This document shows positions 55,899 through 64,000 of a DNA stretch of 64,000 nucleotides, one piece after another. A model generated the notes under the pieces. That model was not told the origin of the DNA. It searched no databases and saw nothing but the letters and a program-made list of their open reading frames with translations. Position 1 is the stretch's first letter. Every line of letters starts with the position of its first letter. Position numbers and translations under genes: made by a program. The stretch is from Thalassovita sp. (GTDB taxonomy: Bacteria; Pseudomonadota; Alphaproteobacteria; Rhodobacterales; Rhodobacteraceae): contig JARGPB010000002.1 in assembly GCA_029212905.1 (NCBI GenBank), positions 124,001-188,000 on the forward strand. The letters run 5' to 3'.

Positions 55899-57113
55899 AT
55901 GACCATTTCCAGACCCTCCCGGTCACTTGCAGGGATCAGCCTGCTGTTTCTGGGGGCCTGCGCTGCATCCGTGACACCGGGGAATATCGAACCCGTCGGG
56001 CAGGGGCAGGCCTATCAGGCGCAATACCGGCACCCGCCCGCCAAAGTTCCCGAACCGCCCTTGCTGCAATCCGAACAGATGAACGCCGCGCGCTGCAAGG
56101 CGCCACAGGGCGGTGGGTTTGTCAAAGGCGGGCGTCTGGCGGCGCTTCCGCTGCGGGGGGAACGGCTTAGCCGCAAGGATCTGGTGGATATTCGCGTCGA
56201 TGACGACGAGGTGCTGAACGGTCTGTATGTGGTGTCGCGCGATGGGATGCTCAAACTGCCGTTTCTGGATCCGATCCCCGCGCAGGGGCGCTCGACCGAC
56301 CAGATCGAGTCCGACCTGGGCCGCGCCCTGATCGCCGAAGGATTCTATGAGGATCTGCCGCGCCTGTCCGTGCGGATCACTGATTTTGCCTCGGTTGCGG
56401 TGGCGGTATCGGGTGCGGTGTTTGAACCCCACGCGGTCGAGATCGGCGGCCTGCGGGGCGATCAGATTGATCAGGCCCGCCAATCCGCTCTTGGGGCCTC
56501 GACCGAGGCGCGCAACCTGTCGGCTGCTGTGCGGGCCGCTGGTGGTATCCGCCCTGACGCTGACCTTTCTGCGGTGGAGCTGATTCGGGGCGGGCGCAGC
56601 TATCGCATGGATCTGCGCGACCTGTTCGAAGGACGCGGCAGCCTGGATGTGATGCTGCTGGCCGGGGACGAGATCAACGTGCCCAGCCGGGATTGCTTTC
56701 AGGATGATCTGATGCGTCCGGGGCCGCTAAGCCCGCCGGGTATCAACCTGTTCCTGTCGAACCTGACGCAGCCCGCGACGGGGAATGCGCCCTCGGCCAA
56801 TGGGCGCGAGACCCGACAGGTGCCATATGGCACGCGCTATATTCAGGCGGTGGTGAATGCCAACTGCGTGGGGGGCGCGCGCTCGACCAGCGCCCATCGG
56901 TCTGCCATGCTGGTGTCCCGCAACCCGGTGACCGAGGTTTCAACCGTGATCGAGCGCAAGATCGAACCCTTGCTGCGCCGTGCGGATCGCGATGACTATG
57001 ATCCCTATCTGCTGCCGGGGGATGCTCTGGCCTGCTATGACAGCACCGTCACCAATATCGCCGAGGTCGGCCGTGTGCTGGGTGTCGTCGGGGCGGCGCT
57101 GCTGTTGCAATAA
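55899..57113 (+). CDS. Wza-type outer-membrane polysaccharide export lipoprotein
   Basis: A 404-residue export channel protein. The signal peptide ends in a lipobox (LGAC, Cys21), giving a lipidated N-terminus. The Poly_export (PES) domain lies at about 95-165 (LSRKDLVDIRV, YVVSRDGMLKLPFLDPIPAQGRSTDQIE), and SLBB-like segments follow (about 170-275). It should form the outer-membrane channel for EPS with the Wzc-like protein at 62653. ATG at 55899 with CGGAG is preferred to the GTG at 55881. Confidence 0.87.
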   Translation: MTISRPSRSLAGISLLFLGACAASVTPGNIEPVGQGQAYQAQYRHPPAKVPEPPLLQSEQMNAARCKAPQGGGFVKGGRLAALPLRGERLSRKDLVDIRVDDDEVLNGLYVVSRDGMLKLPFLDPIPAQGRSTDQIESDLGRALIAEGFYEDLPRLSVRITDFASVAVAVSGAVFEPHAVEIGGLRGDQIDQARQSALGASTEARNLSAAVRAAGGIRPDADLSAVELIRGGRSYRMDLRDLFEGRGSLDVMLLAGDEINVPSRDCFQDDLMRPGPLSPPGINLFLSNLTQPATGNAPSANGRETRQVPYGTRYIQAVVNANCVGGARSTSAHRSAMLVSRNPVTEVSTVIERKIEPLLRRADRDDYDPYLLPGDALACYDSTVTNIAEVGRVLGVVGAALLLQ

Positions 57114-57120
57114 ATAAGGG

Positions 57121-59574
57121 TTACGCGCCGCGCCACAGATCGCGCGCGGCGGTGATCAGCTGGATCAGCTCGGCGTCGGGGGGGTCGGTCTGGGCGGCCT
57201 GTTCCACTTGAACCAGCGCATCGCGCAGCGCCAGATTGTCAAAGGCAGCGGCGCTTCCGGCGACTTTGTGGCAGTTGGCGGCGATTTGCGACCGGTCCGC
57301 GGGCAGCGGGTCCAGCCATTTCATCAACGTCTCGACCTCGGTCTCGAACCGCTGCCGCAGCCCGTCCAGAACCGATGGCGCCGGACCTTCGGAAATAGGC
57401 ACAGCCCCATGCCCGGCCTCGGCCAGCAATGTCACAAGTTCGTTTTGCTGCAAGGGCTTACCCAGAAATCCTGACATGCCTGCCGCGACGATCCTGTCGC
57501 GCATTTCAGGCAGGACATTCGCTGACAACGCAACGATCGGGCTGCGCGACGAGGGGCCTTGCCCCGCGCGGATCTGGCGGCAGGCCTCAAGCCCGTCCAT
57601 CACAGGCATACTGATATCCATCAAGATCAGATCGAACCGGTGCGCGGTTGCGGCCTGCACGCCCTCCAGACCATTTTGCGCGCTGGTAACGTGGTGTCCC
57701 ATGATTTTCAGGCGCTCTTGGAGCAGTTGCAGGTTGATCTCGTTATCCTCGACCGCCAAGATTTCCAGCGGGCGCTGCTGCGCGGGCTGATCGGCATCCG
57801 TCGCGCCGTCTTTTGGGGCCTCGGCACGGTCAAAGCGCAGGCGTATCCAGAACACACTGCCGTCGCCGGGTTCGCTTTCGACGCCCAGCGTGCCGCCCAT
57901 TGTCTGCACCAGCCGCCGCACGATACCCAGCCCCAGACCGGTGCCCCCGGCCGCGCGCTGGAACGAAGCATCCACGGTTTGGAAATCCTCGAAAATGCGG
58001 TCCTGATCGGCCTCGGAAATGCCGATGCCCGTATCAATGATGCGAAATTCTACCTCGATTTCGGGACCAGACGACAGCTGTTCGGCCTCGATGTCGATCC
58101 GCCCGTCCTGCGTGAACTTGATCGCATTGCCAACCAGGTTCAACAAGACCTGCTGCAACCGTGCCGTATCGGTCTGCACCCAGGTCGCCTGCGGCCCGAT
58201 CCAGCTCCAGCTTAGCGTATTGCCTTGGGCCTCGGCGGCGCCGCTCTGACCATCGACGATATCCTGCATCAGATGGCCCAGATGGGTTGGCGTTTCCACG
58301 GATGTGATCAGCCCGGATTCGAACCGTGCAATATCCAGCACCGTATCCACATGCTGCATCAACTGCCGCGCCGAAATGTTCATGTTATGGGCATAGCGCG
58401 CCTGTTTGTTGGTCAGCCGGGTGTCCTCAAGAAGGGACAGGTTGCCCAGAACCCCGTTCAGCGGGGTGCGGATTTCATGGGTCATCACAGCCAGGAAATC
58501 TGCCTTGGCCTTTTCGCCGGCCAGGGCGCGGTCGCGGGCGGCGACCAGCTCTTCTGCGGCGGCGACCTGGGCGGAGATATCCCGCAAGAACCCGATCACC
58601 AGACGTTCGTCGCCCACACCGGCCGTTTCCAGCGCCAGCTCGACCGGAAAGATCTCCCCATTGGCGCGCATCCCCTCCAGTTGGACGCGACCATGGCCGA
58701 TCACATGGGGCTTGCCCGCGTTTTCAAACCGTTTGACCCCGGCATCATGGGCGTCGCGCAGATGCGGCGGGACGATGATATCGCCCAAGGCCTGCCCATG
58801 TACGTCTTTGAAATTACGCCCGAAAATCTTCTCGGCGGCGGCGTTGAAATCCAGAATACGCCCCTTGGAATCCGATACGATCACCGCATCCAAAGAGGTG
58901 TTCACAACCGTGTTCATCCGCGCATAGGCGCTTTGCAGCTCCAGTTTGCTATGCTGTGCGTGCCGCCCCATCCGATGCGAATAATACGCCAGCAGGCCCA
59001 GCGCCGCGATCAGCGACGTGGTGACAATGGCCAGGCGTTGCAGCGATACCGCAATCGAGGCGCGGCGGGTGTCGGATTGGCTGGCAAAGAAATACAGCCC
59101 GGAATTGGCCAGCCTTCGCACGTGGCCCGCAATCTGTTCCGCGCTTTGGGCGAGCGTCAGGAATTCGGCCTGGGATGCGGTTTCCAGCCGGTCGATCAGC
59201 GGGGCATGTTGATCCAGAAACTGGCGAACCACGGTCAGTTCCGTCTGAAAATCCGCCGTATCGCGCAGGCCTTGGTACAGGGCGCCGTTTTCCAGCGTTG
59301 AAACCCGGCTATAGAAAATGTCGAATTCCAGCCGGATGGTTTCGGCGTCGAATTCAGACTCGATCAGCCCTTTGTCCAGGGCGCGTTCAAAATCCAGAAA
59401 TTCGACCTCGGTCTGCGACAGGGTCCATTGCACATTGTCTGAATTGGCCGATTCCAGCAGTTCCAGATCGCGCGACACCGCCTGCGCCAAAGAGATGATC
59501 GCCAGAATAAACAGGGCGGAGACCACCATAAGCACGGCATAGCCTTGGCGCATCAGGGTCTGAGCAGTCTTCAT
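57121..59574 (-). CDS. Hybrid histidine kinase with PAS, receiver and Hpt domains
   Basis: An 817-residue sensor. Two membrane helices (about 11-32 and 180-198) enclose a 145-residue helical periplasmic domain. Then come a PAS domain (about 220-335), a HisKA with His366 in MTHEIRTPLNG, HATPase_c (NLVGNAIKF, DTGIGIS, GGTGLGLGIVRR), a receiver with Asp652 (ILMDISMP) and a C-terminal Hpt with His768 (CHKVAGSAAAF). This is a full multistep relay up to a response regulator, most likely the one at 61935. The frame continues to a TTG at 59616 overlapping the upstream gene by 8 bases; ATG 59574 with GAGG is preferred. Confidence 0.92.
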   Translation of the reverse strand: MKTAQTLMRQGYAVLMVVSALFILAIISLAQAVSRDLELLESANSDNVQWTLSQTEVEFLDFERALDKGLIESEFDAETIRLEFDIFYSRVSTLENGALYQGLRDTADFQTELTVVRQFLDQHAPLIDRLETASQAEFLTLAQSAEQIAGHVRRLANSGLYFFASQSDTRRASIAVSLQRLAIVTTSLIAALGLLAYYSHRMGRHAQHSKLELQSAYARMNTVVNTSLDAVIVSDSKGRILDFNAAAEKIFGRNFKDVHGQALGDIIVPPHLRDAHDAGVKRFENAGKPHVIGHGRVQLEGMRANGEIFPVELALETAGVGDERLVIGFLRDISAQVAAAEELVAARDRALAGEKAKADFLAVMTHEIRTPLNGVLGNLSLLEDTRLTNKQARYAHNMNISARQLMQHVDTVLDIARFESGLITSVETPTHLGHLMQDIVDGQSGAAEAQGNTLSWSWIGPQATWVQTDTARLQQVLLNLVGNAIKFTQDGRIDIEAEQLSSGPEIEVEFRIIDTGIGISEADQDRIFEDFQTVDASFQRAAGGTGLGLGIVRRLVQTMGGTLGVESEPGDGSVFWIRLRFDRAEAPKDGATDADQPAQQRPLEILAVEDNEINLQLLQERLKIMGHHVTSAQNGLEGVQAATAHRFDLILMDISMPVMDGLEACRQIRAGQGPSSRSPIVALSANVLPEMRDRIVAAGMSGFLGKPLQQNELVTLLAEAGHGAVPISEGPAPSVLDGLRQRFETEVETLMKWLDPLPADRSQIAANCHKVAGSAAAFDNLALRDALVQVEQAAQTDPPDAELIQLITAARDLWRGA

Positions 59575-59608
59575 AGGGCCTCGGACAGACGGAATGGGCG
59601 GCTGCACG

Positions 59609-60133
59609 TTATTCAAGGACCTCGATGCGGTTCAGCTGCCAGATAGACCGCGAGTATACCACCTCGGTTCGGAAAGAGGAGGAAGAATCATAGGGGTATA
59701 CAATCCAAAGCGGGCCTTTGTCGCGCACAGACATGGCGCTTCCATCGACCGCATAGGCGATTATGGCGCTGTCGGCGGTGGCATCATCAGCGGGAATATC
59801 AACCGAGTAATCGTTGATCGCATACCCGCGCAAGGCGCCCCCGTCGGCCCCCACATGCTCCATCAGGGTTTTCAGCGACACGCCGGTAAAGGTCAGCGTG
59901 CCCTTGGTCCAGATCGTGGCGGTGGAAAACTCGGTTGCGGGCAGGGCCTTCAGCATTTCCATGTCGAATTGGGCCATGCCGTCGCCATTGGTCTGGCTGA
60001 CAGCGCCGGTGACGGTCAGCACAACGCGATCCTTGGGGGTGGCCAGGTCGGTCAGCTCGGCCAGGGCGACCGTCGGGATCATCAGCGCGGCCAGAACACA
60101 GGCGCGCAGAGCGGTCAGGGGGGGGAATTGCAT
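59609..60133 (-). CDS. Periplasmic molybdopterin-oxidoreductase-like protein
   Basis: A 174-residue secreted protein: signal peptide about 1-25 (cleaved after ALA) and a single domain resembling the sulfite-oxidase-type molybdopterin-binding fold (VVLTVTGAV, FDMEMLKALP, FTGVSLKTLMEHVGA, KGPLWIVYPYD). The mature protein contains no cysteine, so the usual Moco-ligating Cys is absent and catalysis is unlikely. It lies directly before the hybrid kinase, nearly overlapping it, so the pair probably works together. A ligand-binding partner of the kinase's periplasmic domain is the obvious inference. Confidence 0.8.
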   Translation of the reverse strand: MQFPPLTALRACVLAALMIPTVALAELTDLATPKDRVVLTVTGAVSQTNGDGMAQFDMEMLKALPATEFSTATIWTKGTLTFTGVSLKTLMEHVGADGGALRGYAINDYSVDIPADDATADSAIIAYAVDGSAMSVRDKGPLWIVYPYDSSSSFRTEVVYSRSIWQLNRIEVLE

Positions 60134-60207
60134 TCGTGGTCTCCTCTGGGGTTAGGCAGACTATGGCACAGGCCGGGTCGGGCTTCACGGGCGCAAGGGG
60201 ATGGGCG

Positions 60208-60235
60208 CCTACCCGATCGGATAGGTGGCCTATCC
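60208..60235 (-). promoter_or_regulatory. EPS-locus dyad, site B (oxidoreductase-like / kinase operon)
   Basis: CCTACCC-GATC-GGATAGG (60208-60225), then TGG and CCTATCC (60229-60235). Same arrangement as site A. It lies 75 bases before the ATG at 60133. Confidence 0.55.
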
Positions 60236-60257
60236 CCCCCGGCCATACCGTCCGGCT

Positions 60258-61664
60258 TCAATAGGCGCCGCGCCCGCTGAACACGCTACGAAAGGTCAGC
60301 AAGATCAACAGCGTATCCAGCAGGATCGACCGCGACCGCGCATAGGCGATATCCATGTCGACCATCTTGTCGAACCCGATGTCCGCCCGGCCCGAGACCT
60401 GCCACAGACCCGTCAGACCGGGGCGCACGGACAGACGTTCCAGCGCGGGCTCGGGATAGGCGGCGACTTCTTGCGGCAGGGCGGGCCGGGGGCCGACAAT
60501 CGACATCTGCCCCAGCAGGATGTTCAGGATCTGCGGCAGCTCGTCCAACGAGGTCCGCCGCAGCAGGCGTCCCACGCGGGTGATGCGCGGATCCTGGCGT
60601 GATTTAAAGCAGATCCCCGTCCGATCCGACGTATTCAGCACCTCGGCGCGCCGCGCCTCGGCATCCACATGCATCGAGCGGAACTTCATCATGCGGAACC
60701 GGCGGCCACGGTGCCCGACGCGTTCCTGGCTGAAAAACACCGGCCCGCGACTGTCCAGCTTGATCGCCAGCCCGATCAGCGCCAGCACGGGCAGCAATGC
60801 GGTCACTGCGGTCAGGCTCAGCGTGATATCCATCGCGCGTTTGGCAAAGGCCGGACCAAAGGGCCGGGGCAGGGCGTGCCGCGCCGCACGCGCCATGAAG
60901 ACGCCATTGCCCAGCAGATATCTTTTGGCCAGACGGCGGGGTTCCTGCGCCAGTCGCCAGATCCATTCGCAGCGCATTTTGCGCACCATCACGGGCGCGC
61001 GGCTGACATTTCCGGCCAGGAAATCGAACAAGGCCCCCACACCCAGGGTCAGACGCGGCGCCAGCTGCGCGGCGTTGCGGTCGATCCACAGCTCTTGGCG
61101 CGGGACCCCCATCGCCACCAGCAGAATATCCGCGCCCGAGTCATTGATCCGCGCCACGGCGGCGGCCTCGTTGCCAGCGTCGTTAAACCCGTTCATCGTC
61201 CCGGCAATCCGCAGGCCGGGGATGTCGCGGCACAGCGCATTCGCCGCGCGCTCGGCCGTGCCGGGGGTGCCGCCCATCAGGAATACCGACAATCCACGCC
61301 GGGCGGCCTCGTGCATCAGGGCGGGGGTGAAATCCGTGCCGTTCAGGTTTTCGGTCAGCTGTTGGCCTGTCATGCGCGCGGCCAGCTCGATGCCGATCCC
61401 GTCGGGCAGCACGTAATCCGCCCGCGCCAGCGCATCGGCATAGGCCCGGTCCGTCGCCCGCAGATTGGCGCAATGGGCGTTCAGAAAATAAACCTGCCGC
61501 GCCGCGCTGTCATCCAGCAGCGCCTGCACCGTGTTGCGAGTGGTGGCGTTCACCACGTGCAGCCCCATCACAGAGAGCGTCGGCAGGCCTCGTGCCCGCA
61601 CATCCGAAGACGGGGCCGAGATCGGAAAAGAAGGAAGCGTTTGAAACTGAGCTGAATGCAGCAT
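60258..61664 (-). CDS. GT26 (WecG/TagA) - phosphoglycosyltransferase fusion
   Basis: A 468-residue fusion. Residues about 30-215 are a WecG/TagA/CpsF (GT26) transferase: FLNAHCANLR, LPDGIGIELAARM, NGTD, GMPRQE-like GVPRQELW and GVGALFDFLAG. Residues about 270-468 are a monotopic polyprenol-phosphate phosphoglycosyltransferase (WcaJ/PssY-type): KRAMDI with one hydrophobic hairpin, RGPVFFSQERVG, FRMMKFRSM, SLDELPQ, VGPRPALP and RPGLTGLWQVSGR. One protein could thus make the first lipid-linked sugar and add the second. Start 61664 has GGAGA upstream; the long frame to 61850 is dismissed. Confidence 0.9.
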   Translation of the reverse strand: MLHSAQFQTLPSFPISAPSSDVRARGLPTLSVMGLHVVNATTRNTVQALLDDSAARQVYFLNAHCANLRATDRAYADALARADYVLPDGIGIELAARMTGQQLTENLNGTDFTPALMHEAARRGLSVFLMGGTPGTAERAANALCRDIPGLRIAGTMNGFNDAGNEAAAVARINDSGADILLVAMGVPRQELWIDRNAAQLAPRLTLGVGALFDFLAGNVSRAPVMVRKMRCEWIWRLAQEPRRLAKRYLLGNGVFMARAARHALPRPFGPAFAKRAMDITLSLTAVTALLPVLALIGLAIKLDSRGPVFFSQERVGHRGRRFRMMKFRSMHVDAEARRAEVLNTSDRTGICFKSRQDPRITRVGRLLRRTSLDELPQILNILLGQMSIVGPRPALPQEVAAYPEPALERLSVRPGLTGLWQVSGRADIGFDKMVDMDIAYARSRSILLDTLLILLTFRSVFSGRGAY

Positions 61665-61819
61665 GTTGGATCTCCGGTTGTCTGAAAGGTCAGATCGATT
61701 GGTCCAAGCATGCCTGCGCCGCGCTCCTCGTTTCAAATGAGCGAGCGGACAGGTTTCGGGGGCGGACGTCTGGGCGTCTAGACAATTTGGCGGGGCTTTT
61801 GCGCCCGATGGGGCGCTGA

Positions 61820-61837
61820 TCCATCCGAACGGATAGG
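61820..61837. promoter_or_regulatory. EPS-locus dyad, site C (fusion gene / response regulator)
   Basis: TCCATCC-GAAC-GGATAGG, with the same 7-4-7 spacing as sites A and B. It is 98 bases before the response-regulator start and about 155 before the divergent fusion gene. The rest of the 270-base intergenic region holds only a small GCGCCC/GGGCGC hairpin at 61801-61816. Confidence 0.5.
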
Positions 61838-61934
61838 CGTTGTGCCCCATCGCGCCGGGCGAAAATGGATTATCAGCTTGAGTTCGGCGAACACTCTGGA
61901 TTTAATCCCCTATAGATAGAGAAGAGTATCCAAT

Positions 61935-62549
61935 GTGCGTATCCTGATTGCCGATGACCATGAATTGCTGCGCGACACGCTCGTTGCGTTCCTCAGCGCC
62001 GAGGGCGGGCTGGAGACAGAAACCGCCGCCACCTTTGACGAGGCCTGCGCGCTGATTTCCGGCTCTGCGCCTTTTGATCTGGTGCTACTGGACTATAAAA
62101 TGCCCGGCATGAATGGCATCGACAGCCTGAAACACGCCATGACCCTAGAGGGCGGCCAGCGTGTCGCTCTGATCTCGGGCGAGGCATCGCGCGCCATTGC
62201 TGAACAGGCGCTCGAGGCCGGGGCCGCGGGCTTTGTGCCCAAAACATTGCCCGCCAAGTCCCTGATAAACGCCATTAAATTTATGGCCATGGGCGAACAA
62301 TACGCCCCCATCGCCTTTATGACCGCCGAGGAAGAGACCCAGACCAATCCCCTGGCGGAAAAGCTGACCCAGCGCGAATTGCAAGTTCTCGAAGGCCTGA
62401 CAAACGGCAAATCCAACAAGGAAATTGCCCGCGATCTGGACCTGACCGAACCGACGATCAAGCTGCATATGAAAACGCTCTATCGCAAGCTCGAGGTGGC
62501 CAACCGTACCCAGGCCGCCATTGTTGCGCGCGATGCCGGTCTGTTCTGA
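61935..62549 (+). CDS. NarL/FixJ-type response regulator
   Basis: A 204-residue DNA-binding response regulator. Receiver domain 1-120: acidic pair Asp7-Asp8 (IADDHE), phosphoacceptor Asp53 (LLDYKMPG) and Lys103 (VPKT). LuxR-type helix-turn-helix at about 140-200: LTQRELQVLEGLTNGKSNKEIARDLDLTEPTIKLHMKTLYRKL. The start is GTG at 61935 with GAAGAG upstream. It is the only response regulator in the locus and the likely final acceptor of the kinase relay. It may bind the repeated dyad. Confidence 0.92.
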   Translation: MRILIADDHELLRDTLVAFLSAEGGLETETAATFDEACALISGSAPFDLVLLDYKMPGMNGIDSLKHAMTLEGGQRVALISGEASRAIAEQALEAGAAGFVPKTLPAKSLINAIKFMAMGEQYAPIAFMTAEEETQTNPLAEKLTQRELQVLEGLTNGKSNKEIARDLDLTEPTIKLHMKTLYRKLEVANRTQAAIVARDAGLF

Positions 62550-62563
62550 TCCATTCGGATAGG
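62546..62563 (+). promoter_or_regulatory. EPS-locus dyad, site D (chain-length gene)
   Basis: CTGATCC-ATTC-GGATAGG, 7-4-7 spacing, overlapping the stop codon of the response-regulator gene and 90 bases before the next ATG. Confidence 0.5.
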
Positions 62564-62652
62564 TCTGCATCCGTTTTCCTTGGCGGACCATCCCTTGGCG
62601 CTGCGGCGCGCGCGCGCTCCTCCCTGTAAACATAGGGCCAAGGAGAGTGCCC

Positions 62653-64000
62653 ATGTTTACCCAGACCCATCCCAGCCCCGCGCCGAAATCCACCCTGTTC
62701 GCCCTGTGGCGTGCCCCGTTGCGGCAGCTGTCCTTTCGCCGCCTTCTGGCGGGGGGACGTCTAAGCGACGCTGGCCGTTTGCCGCGCTATGCCGGGCTGT
62801 TTCTGTTGGGGGCTGCCTGTATCTGGGCGCCGATCCTGGGCTATCTGCAAAGCGCGCCACTGCGCTATACCTCGTCCATGTCGCTGATCCTGCCGGGGTC
62901 GGGGGCGTCCGCGTCGATCAACCTGAATGAGATCGGTCAGGCCTCGTCCTATGCCAATTCTGCCTTTTCCAGCAGCTCGATCAGCCCGACCGAGACCTAT
63001 AAACGCCTGATTGCCGCGGATCGCACCCGCCGCGCCGCCGCCGATACGCTGGGGCAGTCGCTCGGCGCGTATGGCGCGCCGCGCATCACGCTGGTCGATC
63101 AAACCGGGCTGATCCATCTGACCATGACCGGCCCCAGCCCCGAAGACGCCCAGGCCCGTAGCCGCGCCCTGCTACAGGCCTTCTTTGCCGAGCTGGACCG
63201 CCTGCGCACCGACGAGCAGCAAAACCGCGAGGGCAGCGGCCTAGAGGCGATCCAGGACTATCGCGCCTCGGTTCAGGCGACCCGCGCCGCGATTTCGGGG
63301 CTGCAAAAGGAAACCGGCCTGTTTTCCGTCGATCAATACCAAGAGCAAGTCGCTGCCGCAGATCTGTTGCATGCGCAGCTGGATACGCTTAGCGCCGCGC
63401 TGGAAAAACGCAACGGCGCCGTGCAGATGCTGTCCGCCACGCTGGGTCTGAGCCCCGATCAGGCCGCCGCCGCGCTCAAGCTGTTCGCCGACAGTGAATA
63501 TCTGGCCATGGTACAGCAGATGTCCGCCAGCGCGGCCGATCTGGCCCGGCTCAGCGCCCGGTTCGGGCCGCGTCACCCACAAGTGACCCGCGCCGCCTCG
63601 GCCTTGCAGACCGAACGCCAGCAGGCCCTGGGCCGTGCCCGCACGCTGACCGGCCTGCCGACACAGGTTCTGTCGCGCATTGATCTGGCCCCGGATGGCG
63701 CGCGCGCTGATCTGCTGGCCGAGCTGGTCCGCCAGGACACAGAACGCGCCGGCTTGCTGGCCCAGCAACAGGACATGCGTCAGCGTTTGCGCCGCGACAC
63801 CGCCCGACTAGAGCGTATGGCGCCGCTCGCCGCCCAGCTCGAGGACATGCAGCGCGATTTCGCCGTCGCCGAGGCGATCTTTGCCTCGGCCATCGCCCGC
63901 AGCCAGTCCAGCAAATCTGACATCTACGCCTCTTATCCGCTGGTTCAGGTGCTCGAAGATCCCACCCTGCCGGATCGCCCCAGCTCGCCCAATCGAAAAA
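62653..64000 (+). CDS. Wzc/GumC-type polysaccharide chain-length protein (N-terminal part)
   Basis: The ORF begins at ATG 62653 with AAGGAGAG upstream and is open to the right edge (449 codons seen). A first membrane helix lies at about residues 46-64, then a Wzz-type periplasmic domain with long coiled-coil helices (about 195-430). Its end, YPLVQVLEDPTLPDRPSSPN, matches the GNVR/PxxP segment just before the second membrane helix. The second helix, and any tyrosine autokinase domain, lie beyond the window. It should act with the Wza-type channel at 55899. Confidence 0.88.
   Translation, partial: MFTQTHPSPAPKSTLFALWRAPLRQLSFRRLLAGGRLSDAGRLPRYAGLFLLGAACIWAPILGYLQSAPLRYTSSMSLILPGSGASASINLNEIGQASSYANSAFSSSSISPTETYKRLIAADRTRRAAADTLGQSLGAYGAPRITLVDQTGLIHLTMTGPSPEDAQARSRALLQAFFAELDRLRTDEQQNREGSGLEAIQDYRASVQATRAAISGLQKETGLFSVDQYQEQVAAADLLHAQLDTLSAALEKRNGAVQMLSATLGLSPDQAAAALKLFADSEYLAMVQQMSASAADLARLSARFGPRHPQVTRAASALQTERQQALGRARTLTGLPTQVLSRIDLAPDGARADLLAELVRQDTERAGLLAQQQDMRQRLRRDTARLERMAPLAAQLEDMQRDFAVAEAIFASAIARSQSSKSDIYASYPLVQVLEDPTLPDRPSSPNRK

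Noticed and set aside
59575..59616. TTG start for the hybrid kinase at 59616
   Set aside because: It adds 14 residues before the natural N-terminal helix; the ATG at 59574 has a comparable ribosome binding site.
1..64000. Insertion sequences, integrases, prophage structural genes or CRISPR arrays
   Set aside because: No transposase, integrase or regularly spaced repeats were seen. The endolysin/holin pair has no phage genes around it.

Overview
The window is about 60% GC and reads as a chromosomal segment of a marine Rhodobacterales alphaproteobacterium (Roseobacter type). The evidence is the gene content and order: gap, tkt, coiled-coil protein and zapA; purL, bolA and grxD; trpGDC, moaC, moeA, lexA and comEC; ppiD and trpE; B12-dependent nrdJ; a gene-transfer-agent (GTA) style endolysin/holin pair; a GTTC-N7-GTTC SOS box. 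No insertion sequence, integrase, prophage structural gene or CRISPR array was seen.

Layout. 1-12.5 kb: coaD end, alpha/beta hydrolase, gap, a DUF808 membrane protein, tkt, zapA region, grxD, bolA, purL, an M24 peptidase and a LysR regulator. 12.7-19.5 kb: fused indolepyruvate ferredoxin oxidoreductase, a PlsC-like acyltransferase, murI, argC, ccmE. 19.6-23.2 kb: endolysin and holin genes sitting between ccmE and ccmF-ccmH. 23.2-30 kb: PaaG-like hydratase, gltA, gltX, comEC and lexA. 30-42 kb: a Moco/tryptophan operon carrying a GIY-YIG gene between moaC and moeA, a polysaccharide deacetylase-like protein, rluE, trpE, ppiD and an aminotransferase. 42-51.4 kb: gpt, fabI, pdxH, double cold-shock protein, DUF192 protein, tRNA-Pro, a 600-base intergenic region with NrdR-like boxes, nrdJ, dsbB, a YqaA-like protein and tRNA-Leu.

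51.4-64 kb is an exopolysaccharide (EPS) locus: a GT2-GT4 two-domain ORF, a second GT2, a Wzx-type flippase, a Wza-type export lipoprotein, a hybrid histidine kinase (PAS-HK-REC-Hpt) in operon with a periplasmic molybdopterin-oxidoreductase-like protein, a GT26-phosphoglycosyltransferase fusion, a NarL/FixJ response regulator and the start of a Wzc/GumC-type chain-length protein. An 18-bp dyad (CCTATCC-N4-GGATAGG, degenerate) occurs in the four intergenic regions that serve all six transcription units of this locus. It is the best candidate for a locus-specific operator, probably of the encoded response regulator.

The most interesting points are this EPS phosphorelay and its operator, the GTA-type lysis pair in the cytochrome c maturation cluster together with a CtrA-like site before comEC, the in-frame GT2-GT4 ORF that keeps a ribosome binding site and ATG at the domain junction, the GIY-YIG gene in the moa/moe operon, and the regulated upstream regions of nrdJ, ior and gap. 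All functional calls rest on reading the sequence and remembered family features; no database search was run.
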